Shown here: one piece after another, positions 12,669 through 21,833 of the stretch
How the letters are laid out: the number at the start of each line of letters is the position of its first letter
How positions within the stretch are numbered: the stretch's first letter is position 1
The notes under the pieces: model-generated
What the model saw: only the letters and a program-made list of their open reading frames with translations
Database searches by the model: none
Told to the model about the DNA's origin: nothing
Position numbers and translations under genes: made by a program
From: Leclercia adecarboxylata
Lineage (GTDB): Bacteria; Pseudomonadota; Gammaproteobacteria; Enterobacterales; Enterobacteriaceae
Reading direction: 5' to 3'
Length of the DNA: 64,000 nt
Assembly (NCBI RefSeq): GCF_023639785.1
Contig: NZ_CP098325.1
Span: 3,906,001 to 3,970,000 of the forward strand

Positions 12669-13301
12669 ATGACACAATCTGCCCTCTCCTCTGCATTAAA
12701 GGTCGGCGCGCTGCTTCTGCTGCTGCTCCTGATCTATACCGGCGTGTATACCCAGGACCGCATCACCTGGCTGATGGAAGTGACCCCCGTCATTATCATC
12801 GTGCCGCTGCTTCTCGCCACTCAACGGCGCTACCCGCTGACGCCCCTGCTCTACTTCCTGATTTTCTGGCATGCCATCATCCTGATGGTGGGCGGAATGT
12901 ACACTTACGCCAAAGTGCCGGTGGGCTTTGCCGTGCAGGATATGTTCGACCTGAGCCGTAACCCGTACGACAAGCTGGGGCACTTTTTCCAGGGGCTGGT
13001 CCCGGCACTGGCGGCGCGGGAGATCCTGGTGCGCGGCGGCTACGTCAGGGGCAATAAGATGACGGGCTTTCTGGTGTGCTGTGTTGCCCTGGCGATCAGC
13101 GCGACCTACGAGCTGATCGAGTGGTGGGCAGCGCTGGCGATGGGGCAAGGCGCGGATGATTTCCTCGGCACCCAGGGTGACCAGTGGGATACCCAGTCGG
13201 ATATGTTCTGCGCCCTGCTCGGCGCGCTCACCACGGTGTTGCTGCTGGGGCGATGGCATCAGCGCCAGCTTAAGTATGGGTGTCAGCCAACCCGCGGCTA
13301 G
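12669..13301 (+). CDS. yjdF: YjdF family (DUF2238) inner-membrane protein
   Basis: A 210-residue integral membrane protein with five to six hydrophobic segments. It carries the family's polar signatures NPYDKLGHFFQG and ATYELIEWW and the acidic GDQWDTQSDM near the C-terminus. The start at 12669 (MTQSAL) gives the length of E. coli YjdF (about 209 residues). No good ribosome binding site is visible, so a start a few codons upstream is possible. The function is unknown. In K-12 yjdF lies elsewhere (near fumB/dcuB), so its place here beside yghU is not the K-12 arrangement. Confidence 0.85.
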   Translation: MTQSALSSALKVGALLLLLLLIYTGVYTQDRITWLMEVTPVIIIVPLLLATQRRYPLTPLLYFLIFWHAIILMVGGMYTYAKVPVGFAVQDMFDLSRNPYDKLGHFFQGLVPALAAREILVRGGYVRGNKMTGFLVCCVALAISATYELIEWWAALAMGQGADDFLGTQGDQWDTQSDMFCALLGALTTVLLLGRWHQRQLKYGCQPTRG

Positions 13302-13318
13302 TCGCCCGGTAAGACAAC

Positions 13319-13340
13319 GAGCGCATAACCTTATGCGCTC
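13319..13340 (+). terminator. hairpin after yjdF, possible weak terminator
   Basis: GAGCGCATAA and TTATGCGCTC form a 10-bp perfect inverted repeat just after yjdF. No T-run follows, so it may attenuate rather than terminate transcription into yghU. Confidence 0.4.
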
Positions 13341-13408
13341 AGTTCGTTAAACCCTTCATGGAACTCCTGCTAAACTGCCTCAACACATCCGCAAAAAGGC
13401 AGGTCAAC

Positions 13409-14278
13409 ATGTCCGACAATAACTACCAGCCAGCGAAAGTCTGGGAATGGAAGCAGAACCCCAACGGCGGCGCGTTCGCCAGTATCAACCGCCCAATCTC
13501 CGGTGCCACCCATGAGAAAACCCTGCCGGTCGGATCACATCCGCTGCAGCTCTACTCCCTGGGTACGCCGAACGGCCAGAAGGTCACCATTCTGCTGGAA
13601 GAGCTACTGGCGGCGGGGGTCACCGGCGCAGAATACGACGCCTGGCTGATCCGTATCGGTGAGGGCGATCAGTTCTCCAGCGGGTTTGTTGATGTGAATC
13701 CGAACTCCAAAATTCCGGCCCTGCGCGACCACTCCACCACGCCGCCAACCCGCGTGTTTGAGTCCGGCAATATCCTGCTCTATCTGGCGGAAAAATTCGG
13801 TCACTTCCTGCCAAAAGATCCGGCTGGGCGCGTTGAAACCCTGAACTGGTTGTTCTGGCTGCAGGGCTCCGCCCCGTTCCTCGGCGGCGGTTTCGGCCAC
13901 TTCTACCACTATGCGCCGGTAAAAATTGAGTACGCGATTGACCGCTTCACTATGGAAGCCAAACGCCTGTTCGACGTGCTGGATAAACAGCTGGCGCGCG
14001 GTCGTTACGTGGCGGGCGAGGAGTACACCATCGCCGATATCGCCATCTGGCCATGGTTTGGCAGCGTGGCACTGGGACAGGTCTACGGCGCAGCCGAATT
14101 CCTGGATGCCCAGAGCTACAAGAACGTCCAGCGCTGGGCGAAGGATATCGCCAGCCGTCCGGCGGTGAAGCGCGGGCGTATCGTCAACCGCACCAACGGC
14201 GAGCTGAACGAACAGCTGCACGAGCGCCACGCGGCGAGCGATTTCGATACCAGTACGGAAGACAAACGTCAGGGTTAA
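13409..14278 (+). CDS. yghU: glutathione-dependent disulfide-bond oxidoreductase YghU
   Basis: A 289-residue glutathione-transferase-fold protein that reduces small disulfides with glutathione in the cytosol. The thioredoxin-like half contains SLGTPNGQKVTILLEEL and NPNSKIPAL. The helical half includes YTIADIAIWPWFG. It aligns almost end to end with E. coli YghU (288 residues), including the C-terminal NTEDKRQG-like tail (here STEDKRQG). The start at 13409 has a weak AGG in front; a 17-residue longer form from 13358 lacks conservation. In K-12 yghU is followed by the hydrogenase-2 operon, but here by a diguanylate cyclase. Confidence 0.93.
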   Translation: MSDNNYQPAKVWEWKQNPNGGAFASINRPISGATHEKTLPVGSHPLQLYSLGTPNGQKVTILLEELLAAGVTGAEYDAWLIRIGEGDQFSSGFVDVNPNSKIPALRDHSTTPPTRVFESGNILLYLAEKFGHFLPKDPAGRVETLNWLFWLQGSAPFLGGGFGHFYHYAPVKIEYAIDRFTMEAKRLFDVLDKQLARGRYVAGEEYTIADIAIWPWFGSVALGQVYGAAEFLDAQSYKNVQRWAKDIASRPAVKRGRIVNRTNGELNEQLHERHAASDFDTSTEDKRQG

Positions 14279-14333
14279 TGTACTGGCAAATGCCCGGGGC
14301 GGCATGATCGGTGAAGCCGCCCATTAATAAAAA

Positions 14334-14360
14334 GCCGGGAGTTACCTCCCGGCGTTTTAT
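14334..14360 (+). terminator. intrinsic terminator of yghU
   Basis: Stem GCCGGGAG/CTCCCGGC with a four-base loop TTAC, followed by GTTTTATTATTT. Confidence 0.85.
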
Positions 14361-14481
14361 TATTTAATGTTCTTATCATTCCGCTATTTTGCCTTAACGC
14401 AAATCCTCTACTTTTTTCAACATCATATTTACTTCCTTCTCTTAAACTGGCATCAATAATTTCTTTCTTCAGATTATTCGC

Positions 14482-15465
14482 ATGTCAGAACAGGCGCTGA
14501 AACAGCAGATTCAGAATCTCAAAAAGCATAATGCCCGGCTTGCCAGGCTGGCGCGTGACGCCCGAAATAAGCTCAGCGCTGCGCTCGACGGAACCGGTCT
14601 CTGTTTATGGCAGCTCGATGTCCCCACCGGGAAGCTGATCATCTATAACCGCCGCTGGGGTTCGATGCTGGGCTATCAGCCCAAGGAGCTGAACGCGCAG
14701 TTTGAGATCTGGCGTGAGCATCTGCATCCGGATGACAAACAGAACGTGCTGGATGCGTTCTACGATCACCTGCACGGCAAAACCCCCTTCTATGAAGCGC
14801 TGCACCGTATGCAGCACAAAAACGGCACCGTCACCTGGGTGCTGGACCGGGGCCGGGTCACTGACTGGGACGAACAGGGCAACCCCCTGAAGGTGACCGG
14901 CACCCACATCGACATGACCAAAGAGAAGCAGTACGAGGAGCAGCTGGCCCAGCTGGCGAACCACGACCCGCTGACCGGTCTCGCCAACCGTCACGCGTTG
15001 ATCAAGCACTTTACGCAGCTCAAAGCCCAGGGGCCGCTCTGCATCGCTTTTATCGATCTGGATGACTTTAAAACGGTTAACGACACCTTTGGGCACCGCA
15101 GCGGCGACGAGCTGTTGATCCAGCTCAGCCAGCGTCTGCGCGAGGCCTGCCCACCGGGGACCGTTGTCGGGCGTTTAGGGGGTGACGAATTCGTGCTGCT
15201 GCTGCCCTTCCCGCTCACCAGTTTGCTGGTGAACAGCACCGCCCACAGTTGCCTGAAGGCGGCGCTCACCCCGTTCGAACTGGATAACGGCCAGGCGCAG
15301 GTCGGCGCTTCGGTAGGCATTGACGGCGTGCAGGAGCAGGACGATTTCGTTAATGCCCTGCGTCGCGCCGATCAGTCGATGTATCAGATTAAGCACACCG
15401 GCAAGAACGGCGTGGCGATCGGCCAGACGCTGCTCTCCATCAACCGTACCGGAACAAACCCATGA
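14482..15465 (+). CDS. PAS-GGDEF diguanylate cyclase
   Basis: A 327-residue cytosolic enzyme that should join two GTP into c-di-GMP. A short N-terminal coiled coil (1-28) leads a PAS_3 sensor domain (about 30-150, with WREHLHPDDK and the PAC-like GTHIDMTKEK). The GGDEF domain (about 158-315) has the intact catalytic loop GRLGGDEFVLLL around residue 233 and the fold motifs NHDPLTGLANR and DLDDFKTVNDTFGH. The inhibitory RxxD site before GGDEF is absent, so product feedback is probably lost. There is no transmembrane segment. The stop overlaps the following fucR-like start by four bases (ATGA), indicating translational coupling. Confidence 0.93.
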   Translation: MSEQALKQQIQNLKKHNARLARLARDARNKLSAALDGTGLCLWQLDVPTGKLIIYNRRWGSMLGYQPKELNAQFEIWREHLHPDDKQNVLDAFYDHLHGKTPFYEALHRMQHKNGTVTWVLDRGRVTDWDEQGNPLKVTGTHIDMTKEKQYEEQLAQLANHDPLTGLANRHALIKHFTQLKAQGPLCIAFIDLDDFKTVNDTFGHRSGDELLIQLSQRLREACPPGTVVGRLGGDEFVLLLPFPLTSLLVNSTAHSCLKAALTPFELDNGQAQVGASVGIDGVQEQDDFVNALRRADQSMYQIKHTGKNGVAIGQTLLSINRTGTNP

Positions 15466-16178
15466 AAAGCACCCGTCATCAGGATCTCCTCCGCCTGCTG
15501 GCAGCCTCGGACTGGCTGTCGACAGAGGCGCTGGCTGCGGGGCTTGGGGTCAGCAAGGAGACGATTCGCCGCGATCTGAAACAGCTGCAGCAGCAGGGCA
15601 GGATCGTGCGGCACCATGGGCGGGCGCGGGCGATCCACCCGGACCACCGCGACGGCGGCGAGCCCTTCGGCGCGCGGCTGAAGAGCCATTACGCGGATAA
15701 AGCCGATATCGCCCGTCATGCGCTGGACTGGGTCAGCGAAGGGATGATCCTGGCGCTGGATGCCAGCTCCACCTGCTTTCACCTCGCGCGACAGCTACCG
15801 GATATCGCCCTGACGGTGTTTACCAACAGCCTGCCCATCTGCCATGAGATGGCGAAGCGCGAGCGCATCAACCTGATCTGCTCTGGCGGGACGCTGGAGC
15901 GAAAATACCGCTGCTATGTGAATCCGGCCCTGGTGACACAGCTAAAATCGCTGGAGATCGACCTGTTTATCTTCTCGTGTGAGGGGGTGGATGAGCAGGG
16001 TGTGATGTGGGATCCCACCCCGCACAGCGCCGGATTTAAGTCGCAGCTGCTAAGCCGCGCCAGCCAGTCCTTGCTGCTGATCGACAAAAGCAAGTTCCGG
16101 CGCTCCAGCGAAGTGAAAATTGGTCACCTGTCGCAGGTGACGCAATTGATTAGCGACGCGCAGCTCGCCCGGCGTTAG
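15462..16178 (+). CDS. fucR: DeoR-family regulator, FucR-like
   Basis: A 238-residue DeoR/GlpR-type regulator. The N-terminal HTH contains [19 protein letters not shown]. The DeoR sensor domain contains [27 protein letters not shown] and [14 protein letters not shown] [16 protein letters not shown]. These segments match what I recall of E. coli FucR, the L-fucose operon activator, very closely, so FucR or a close paralogue is likely. No fuc genes are in the window, so its targets are elsewhere or have changed. It is coupled to the upstream diguanylate cyclase by an ATGA overlap and ends in a 4-bp tail-to-tail overlap with the chemoreceptor gene. Confidence 0.78.
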   Translation: MKSTRHQDLLRLLAASDWLSTEALAAGLGVSKETIRRDLKQLQQQGRIVRHHGRARAIHPDHRDGGEPFGARLKSHYADKADIARHALDWVSEGMILALDASSTCFHLARQLPDIALTVFTNSLPICHEMAKRERINLICSGGTLERKYRCYVNPALVTQLKSLEIDLFIFSCEGVDEQGVMWDPTPHSAGFKSQLLSRASQSLLLIDKSKFRRSSEVKIGHLSQVTQLISDAQLARR

Positions 16179-17722
16179 CCTGCCAGGCGGAACTTCTGCA
16201 CCGAGCGCTGCAGCTCTTCGGTCTGGCGCTCCAGCGCGGAGGCCGCCGCCGAAACCTGCTCCACCAGCGAGGCGTTCTGCTGGGTCACGCCATCCATCTG
16301 GGTGATCGCCACCCCAACCTGCGAAATGCCTTTGCTCTGCTCTTCCGAGGCGCTGGCAATCTGCTTCATGATGGTGGTGACGCCGGTAATGTCCCGCAGC
16401 ACCGCTTCCATGGTGGTGCCGGTATCGTTCACCAGTTTTGCCCCTTCTTCCACCCGGGAGACGGAGTCGGCGATCAGCCCTTCAATCTCTTTTGCCGCGT
16501 TGGCGCTGCGGCTGGCGAGATTGCGCACCTCTCCGGCCACCACCGCAAAGCCCCGCCCCTGCTCCCCGGCCCGCGCCGCTTCCACCGCCGCGTTGAGGGC
16601 CAGTATGTTGGTCTGGAAGGCGATGCTGTTGATAACGCTGGTGATCTCGGCAATCTTCTTCGAGCTGACGGAGATACCGGTCATGGTGTTGACCACATTA
16701 TTGACCAGCGCGCCGCCGCGGCTGGCGCTGGCAGAGGCGACATCCGCCAGCTCGCTGGCCTGACGGGCGTTGTCCGCGTTGAGCTTCACCGTGGCGGTAA
16801 GCTGCTCCATGCTGGCGGCGGTCTCTTCCAGCGCCGCCGCCTGCTCCTCGGTACGGGACGAGAGATCGTTATTGCCGCTGGAGATCTCCGTCGCCCCGCG
16901 CCAGATGTTCTCGCTGCCGTTACGGATGGTGCTCACCGCGTCGCGCAGGCTGTCCTGCATTGCCGTCAGCAGCGGCACCAGCTGGCCCACGCAGTTACGG
17001 CCAAAAGGCGCGATGGGCTGGCTAAGATCCCCCTGCGCAATCTGGCGGAAATGGTGACGGAGCTGATCAAGAGGCTTCACCAGCATGGCGACCAGATAGC
17101 GGTCGGCGAACAGCAGGATCAGCAGGCCGATAATGGTCGCGGTGATGATCACCGTGCGGGTGAAGCTGGTGAAGCCGTCGACCGTGACGCGGGTGCTGTC
17201 GAGAATGGTGTCGGCGGCCTTGTTGAACTGCCCGGCGCTTTCGCCAAAGGCGCGGCTTAACGGTGGAGTGACGTTGTTTGCCTGCTGGCGATAGCCCTCG
17301 AGGTTACCCTGCTGGGCCAGCTGCATCTGCGGTTTGACGCCATTGTCCAGCAGCGCCTGCCAGCTGGCGATCACCCGGGAAGAGACCTCTGCATCCATCG
17401 GCCCCGGCGACATGGCTTTCATCTCGTCGAGCCTGTTGCTCATGGCCTGCAGCGCCTGCTGCACAGAGGTAAGATCCGCCGTGCCCCCCGCCGCCTGCGT
17501 CTCCATCGCACGGCTCAGCCGGGTGACAAAACGGAAGTACTGATCGTTGCCCTGACTGAGCACCGTCATCTGTTTGACCAGCTGGCGATCGACCTCGTTG
17601 CCGTCCGCCACGCGGGAGAGCGCCCAGGAGCCATACAGCCCCACGCCCGCCCACATTAAACAGAAGATACCCAGAATCGTCAGCATGACGAAGCGGATTG
17701 TGAAATTACGAAATACGCGCAT
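16175..17722 (-). CDS. methyl-accepting chemotaxis protein
   Basis: A 515-residue chemoreceptor. TM1 (about 10-33), a periplasmic four-helix ligand domain of about 155 residues, TM2 (about 188-208), a HAMP domain (about 209-262) and the cytoplasmic signalling hairpin follow in order. The hairpin tip ([20 protein letters not shown]) is near-invariant and contacts CheA/CheW. It ends QKFRLAG without the NWETF-type pentapeptide, so it is a low-abundance receptor of the Trg/Tap kind that relies on others for methylation. The ligand is unknown. The start at 17722 has AAGGA upstream; a longer 552-residue reading begins inside promoter-like sequence. A sigma-28 promoter lies upstream. Confidence 0.93.
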   Translation of the reverse strand: MRVFRNFTIRFVMLTILGIFCLMWAGVGLYGSWALSRVADGNEVDRQLVKQMTVLSQGNDQYFRFVTRLSRAMETQAAGGTADLTSVQQALQAMSNRLDEMKAMSPGPMDAEVSSRVIASWQALLDNGVKPQMQLAQQGNLEGYRQQANNVTPPLSRAFGESAGQFNKAADTILDSTRVTVDGFTSFTRTVIITATIIGLLILLFADRYLVAMLVKPLDQLRHHFRQIAQGDLSQPIAPFGRNCVGQLVPLLTAMQDSLRDAVSTIRNGSENIWRGATEISSGNNDLSSRTEEQAAALEETAASMEQLTATVKLNADNARQASELADVASASASRGGALVNNVVNTMTGISVSSKKIAEITSVINSIAFQTNILALNAAVEAARAGEQGRGFAVVAGEVRNLASRSANAAKEIEGLIADSVSRVEEGAKLVNDTGTTMEAVLRDITGVTTIMKQIASASEEQSKGISQVGVAITQMDGVTQQNASLVEQVSAAASALERQTEELQRSVQKFRLAG

Positions 17723-17774
17723 AACTCTTTCCTTGCCTGAGGGAGATTTCGCCCGGAGGCGAGTATTACCCTCG

Positions 17775-17801
17775 TTATCGGCAAAAAAAGGCGAAGCAAT
17801 A
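17775..17801 (-). promoter_or_regulatory. sigma-28 (FliA) promoter of chemoreceptor gene
   Basis: Minus strand: -35 TATTGCTT (5 of 8 to TAAAGTTT), 11-bp spacer, -10 GCCGATAA (perfect consensus), about 50 bp upstream of the start at 17722. It places the receptor in the class 3 flagellar regulon. Confidence 0.75.
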
Positions 17802-17950
17802 CTTTTTTTGGTTAATTTTAAAAAACTTTTCATTTCTGTTTACCGCGCCGGGAAAGGATAATCATGCGTGGGCAAATACCCCTCCAAATAACGTGATATT
17901 AGATTGCGAACAACTTACAAATGTAAATCAGCCTCTCCATTCATTACCCA

Positions 17951-17970
17951 CATAACCCTAAAGGGTTATG
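17951..17970. repeat. 20-bp dyad in long intergenic region
   Basis: CATAACCCT and AGGGTTATG separated by AA. It lies mid-way in the 502-bp AT-rich gap 17723-18224 between the chemoreceptor and the second autotransporter. Apart from this dyad and the sigma-28 promoter I see no gene, RNA or confident promoter in this gap. It could be an operator for the autotransporter gene, or an RNA hairpin. Confidence 0.45.
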
Positions 17971-18224
17971 CCTTAGGACTTATCTGACGCGCAATCAGCC
18001 TTTTCTCCCCCCTGAAAATCCTACTTTTTGTACGTTAATAAAACTGTAACATTCACTAAATAGATATATTTTAAATAACCAATTATTTTCTTTTATAAAA
18101 ATGGTCACTTAATGACTTGATTTAATTTCAAATTTCATTACATCCTTTTCGACCAAGAAAGTTCTTAATTACGCATACGTGGTTTAAAAAGAGGTCACTT
18201 TGAACCGGTATAAGAGATGAAAAA

Positions 18225-20819
18225 ATGCGTATTTCAATGAAAAGAACGTTATTGTCACAGTGTGTATTACTGGCACTTGCCTCGTTTGCTGCTCAGGCAG
18301 GCGAGACCCCTGCCACGCCTTGCCAGAATGGTGACACCACCCAGACCTGCGGCCTGAAAGAATATAAAGACGGTAATTTCTATCAGGACCCGGGCGTCAC
18401 TGATGCCGTTATGGCGAATGAAACGGCAACCAATATTTATATGGATGGCCACCGGGAAGCAGGAGATACACAGACCTTAACGGTGTCAGGCACTGACATG
18501 TCAGGTTATTATATTCAGGGGAGCAATGGCGGCACCGTAAATATTAACGTCACCGATAATGCCAAAGTGGATATGATCGAAACAGGTTCTGCACTTAAGA
18601 CCACCAATACCACGATCAACGTCAATGACTCCACCCTGAACGGCCAGAACAGCGACGGGACCTATGAGCGAAACAAAGATTATATGATGGGCGCTGCCAT
18701 TTACCTCGACCCGCTCGATGAAGGTTACCACAATGTGGATATCAGCAACGGCAGCGCACTGCACGGCAGTATTATCAGCGCGGGCCAGGGCGCCCAAACC
18801 CTCTCCATGAGCGACAGCATCATGGATAATGGCGGTATCTATGTCGGCAGCGACAAATCAGACACGTCCCTTACCCTGACTAACGCCATCGTGGATGCCA
18901 CGAACAGCCAGGTGGCGCAAAATCTCGATACCCTCGTCGAAACCCTTAGCCAGTACCAGCCCTTCCAGAATATCAACGTTGATGCCTTTGGCGACGTGGC
19001 AGTGGCCATGTACGGTACCACTCAGGATACGCTGGCACTGAATAACAGCACCGTGACCGGCGATATCGGGGTCATTAACGAAAAAGGCCAGACCAACCTG
19101 TCATTCACCAGTAACAGCGTTGTGAACGGCAATGTTACGCTGGACGGTAACTCCACCAATACCCTTCTGGTGGATAACAGCACCATTAATGGCGACCTGA
19201 ACGCCAGCCAGAACAGCGGTGACACCACCATCACCCTGCAAAACGGTGCTAACGTTGACGGCAATATTACAACCGGCACAGGCAATGACACTGTGGTCCT
19301 GGTGAATGATTCCCACGTCACCGGCAACGTCACCGGCGGCGATGGCGACGATACCCTGTCGATGGATGCCGGAAGCTCTGTTTCCGGACAAATCAGTCAG
19401 TTTGAAACGGTAAATACCACCAGCGACAACAGCATCACTCTCGACACCATTAACGATTCAACCACGTGGAATCTGCAAAACGGTTCCACCCTGACCGCCG
19501 ACACGACGGGTAGCAATGCCGAAGTGAACATGAGCACCGACAGCAGGGTTAACTTCGGCCAGATCACCGGCTCCCGTAATGCTGTGGTCGTCAATGACAT
19601 CACCGCTTCGGCGATCAATCAGCAAAATATCGTGCTGGGGACCTTTACCACGACGACGGCAACCACCACGCCGCAGACGGCCGCCAATGCCATCTTCAGC
19701 AACGGTCAACAGCAGGTTGAAAACCGCAGCGCTGCCTACAACTACAACAACGATCTGAGCATTGTGCCCGCGGATCCTGCACCGCAGGACCTGCTCACTG
19801 CCGACAGTAGCCAGAAATGGAATATTGTCTTTAGCAGCTCACGCGGCGAGCTGGCCAGCGATGTCCAGGGTCTGGTCGCCGGGCTGGATGCGGCCGAACA
19901 GGCGGGCCATCAGGTCACCGATGACATCGCCAGCCACCTGGACCGTCTGCACTTCGCTGGCCTGACGGGTACACAGCAGGAAGGGGCCCAGCTGTGGGGC
20001 GATTTCCTCTATCAGAACGGTAACTTCAGCAACGATGTGGATTACAAGAGCATCACTCAGGGCGCCCAGGGCGGCGTTGACTGGACGGCATACCTCGCGA
20101 ACGGGGACAGCCTCACCGGAGGCGTAGCGCTGGCCTGGACCCGCAGCCGCGTTGAAGACACTGCCAACGGCCCGGACAGCTTCAAGGACAGCGTCTACGG
20201 TAACTACTACAGCCTGTACGGCGGCTGGCAGCAGGCCCTGAATGGTCGTCAGTGGGGAATGTTCGCCGATGCCAGCTTCAGCTATGGCGATATGCGCTAT
20301 TCCCTCTCCGCGCATAACGTCACCGGCGACACCAGCGGAATGACCGAAGCGCTGCACGGCTCCACAGACGGTAGCCTGTATATGGCCCAGGCCCGTACCG
20401 GGGTGAACGTGCTGTTGCCAGGCGAAACCGTGCTGCAACCTTACGCCATCCTCGGCTGGGATCAGACCAAAGCTAACGGCTTCTCAGACAGAGAAGTCAC
20501 CTTTGCTGACAGCCAGGTCTCTTCCTGGAACGGCGGCGCGGGTCTGCGTCTGACCACCACCCTGACCGATCTGAATAAAAACGTGCAGATCATGCCCTGG
20601 GTGGATGCCCGTGTGCAGAAAGAGTTCAGCGATGATACCGATATCCAGGCCGCGGATTATCACAACACCGAAGGTCATAACAACAGTATGGGAATGTTTG
20701 GTGCGGGCGTGAATGCCACAATCGCACACAACTTCTCGTTGAATACCGGCATTTACTACGGGACAGGCGATGTTGATAACGACGCCAGCGTTCAGGCAGG
20801 TATGAGCTACAGCTTCTGA
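18225..20819 (+). CDS. autotransporter outer-membrane beta-barrel protein
   Basis: An 864-residue protein. The signal peptide runs to about residue 25 (LALASFAAQA). The passenger (about 26-520) is rich in Asn/Thr/Asp repeats of the form NSTVTGDI and NSTINGDL, typical of a beta-helix. It includes a cysteine pair near the N-terminus and two RTX-like nonapeptides (GTGNDTVVL, GGDGDDTLS). The beta-barrel (about 586-864) begins near GAQLWGDFLYQNGNF and ends AGMSYSF with the terminal Phe. There is no proline-rich linker, unlike the other autotransporter. The start is ambiguous between 18225 and 18237 (MKRTLL); no strong ribosome site distinguishes them. It is likely an adhesin or biofilm surface protein. 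Confidence 0.88.
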   Translation: MRISMKRTLLSQCVLLALASFAAQAGETPATPCQNGDTTQTCGLKEYKDGNFYQDPGVTDAVMANETATNIYMDGHREAGDTQTLTVSGTDMSGYYIQGSNGGTVNINVTDNAKVDMIETGSALKTTNTTINVNDSTLNGQNSDGTYERNKDYMMGAAIYLDPLDEGYHNVDISNGSALHGSIISAGQGAQTLSMSDSIMDNGGIYVGSDKSDTSLTLTNAIVDATNSQVAQNLDTLVETLSQYQPFQNINVDAFGDVAVAMYGTTQDTLALNNSTVTGDIGVINEKGQTNLSFTSNSVVNGNVTLDGNSTNTLLVDNSTINGDLNASQNSGDTTITLQNGANVDGNITTGTGNDTVVLVNDSHVTGNVTGGDGDDTLSMDAGSSVSGQISQFETVNTTSDNSITLDTINDSTTWNLQNGSTLTADTTGSNAEVNMSTDSRVNFGQITGSRNAVVVNDITASAINQQNIVLGTFTTTTATTTPQTAANAIFSNGQQQVENRSAAYNYNNDLSIVPADPAPQDLLTADSSQKWNIVFSSSRGELASDVQGLVAGLDAAEQAGHQVTDDIASHLDRLHFAGLTGTQQEGAQLWGDFLYQNGNFSNDVDYKSITQGAQGGVDWTAYLANGDSLTGGVALAWTRSRVEDTANGPDSFKDSVYGNYYSLYGGWQQALNGRQWGMFADASFSYGDMRYSLSAHNVTGDTSGMTEALHGSTDGSLYMAQARTGVNVLLPGETVLQPYAILGWDQTKANGFSDREVTFADSQVSSWNGGAGLRLTTTLTDLNKNVQIMPWVDARVQKEFSDDTDIQAADYHNTEGHNNSMGMFGAGVNATIAHNFSLNTGIYYGTGDVDNDASVQAGMSYSF

Positions 20820-20828
20820 TGACCACGC

Positions 20829-20857
20829 CTACCCGACAGCCTGAGGCTGCCGGGTAG
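20829..20857. terminator. hairpin between autotransporter and yghX
   Basis: CTACCCGACAGCC/GGCTGCCGGGTAG with a three-base loop and one mismatch, followed on the plus strand by TGTTATT. It probably terminates the autotransporter transcript and may serve the convergent gene. Confidence 0.7.
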
Positions 20858-20862
20858 TGTTA

Positions 20863-21750
20863 TTAACGTAAATACTTTTCAAACCATCCCAACGTCCGTT
20901 TCCAGGCTAACCCGGCGGCAGCCTCGTCGTAGCGCGGAGTGGAATCGTTGTGGAACCCGTGATTCACCCCGGGGTAGATATATGCCTCATACACTTTGCC
21001 GTTAGCTTTAAGCGCGGCCTCATAAGCAGGCCAGCCCTCATTGACGTTTTTGTCGAGCTCAGCGTAGTGCAGCAGCAAAGGTGCCTTAATTTTGGCGACA
21101 TCCGCCGCCGGTGGCTGTCGGCCGTAGAAAGGTACGGCGCAGGCCAGTTCAGGCCAGGCGACCGCCGCGGCATTAGAGACCCCGCCGCCATAGCAGAAGC
21201 CGGTGATCCCCACCTTGCCGGTAGCGTCCGGGTGTTTTTGCATAAACCCGATAGCGGCGAAGAAGTCGTTCATCAGCTTTGTCGGATCGACCTTCTGCTG
21301 CAGGATCTTCCCCTCTTCATCGTTACCGGGATAACCCCCCACCGAGCTCAACCCATCCGGCGCCAGGGCGATGTAGCCCGCTTTTGCCACCCGGCGGGCT
21401 ACGTCTTCGATGTAGGGATTGAGACCGCGGTTTTCATGGACCACCACCACCGCCGGGACTTTACCTGTGGCTTTGGCCGGTTTCACCAGATAGCCGCGTA
21501 CCTGACCATGCCCGTCCGGCGAGGGATAGGTGATGTACTCCGGCAGAATATCGGGATCGGTGAATTTCACCTGCTCAGCGAGGGCGTAATTGGGCTTGAG
21601 CATATTAAACAGCGCCAGCGCCGTGACGCCGCCAACCGCATAGCGGGCAGCCAGATTAAGGAACTCACGTTTATTGATTTTGCCGTGAGCGTAATAATCG
21701 TAGTAGTCGAGCAATTCCTGAGGAAAGTCTTTGGCGGTCATACGCGTCAT
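20863..21750 (-). CDS. yghX: dienelactone hydrolase family protein YghX
   Basis: A 295-residue alpha/beta hydrolase of the dienelactone hydrolase family. The nucleophile is Cys186 (GFCYGGG), the acid is near 232 (LDKNV) and the histidine is in NHGFHND. The N-terminus [16 protein letters not shown] plus a hydrophobic run and ALA resembles a Tat signal, but with KR rather than RR. The start at 21750 has GGAG seven bases upstream. In E. coli K-12 this gene is a broken pseudogene; here it is intact. It lies divergent from yghZ, 83 bp between start codons. Confidence 0.88.
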   Translation of the reverse strand: MTRMTAKDFPQELLDYYDYYAHGKINKREFLNLAARYAVGGVTALALFNMLKPNYALAEQVKFTDPDILPEYITYPSPDGHGQVRGYLVKPAKATGKVPAVVVVHENRGLNPYIEDVARRVAKAGYIALAPDGLSSVGGYPGNDEEGKILQQKVDPTKLMNDFFAAIGFMQKHPDATGKVGITGFCYGGGVSNAAAVAWPELACAVPFYGRQPPAADVAKIKAPLLLHYAELDKNVNEGWPAYEAALKANGKVYEAYIYPGVNHGFHNDSTPRYDEAAAGLAWKRTLGWFEKYLR

Positions 21751-21833
21751 CGCATATCTCCATGAATTGTGAACGAACTAAGGATAGAATAGAAACGCTG
21801 TTTCGAAAATTAATCACTAAGAAAGGAGACATC

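Noticed and set aside
9551-20819. SPATE-type serine protease autotransporters
   Set aside because: No GDSGS motif or trypsin-like catalytic triad was seen in either passenger.
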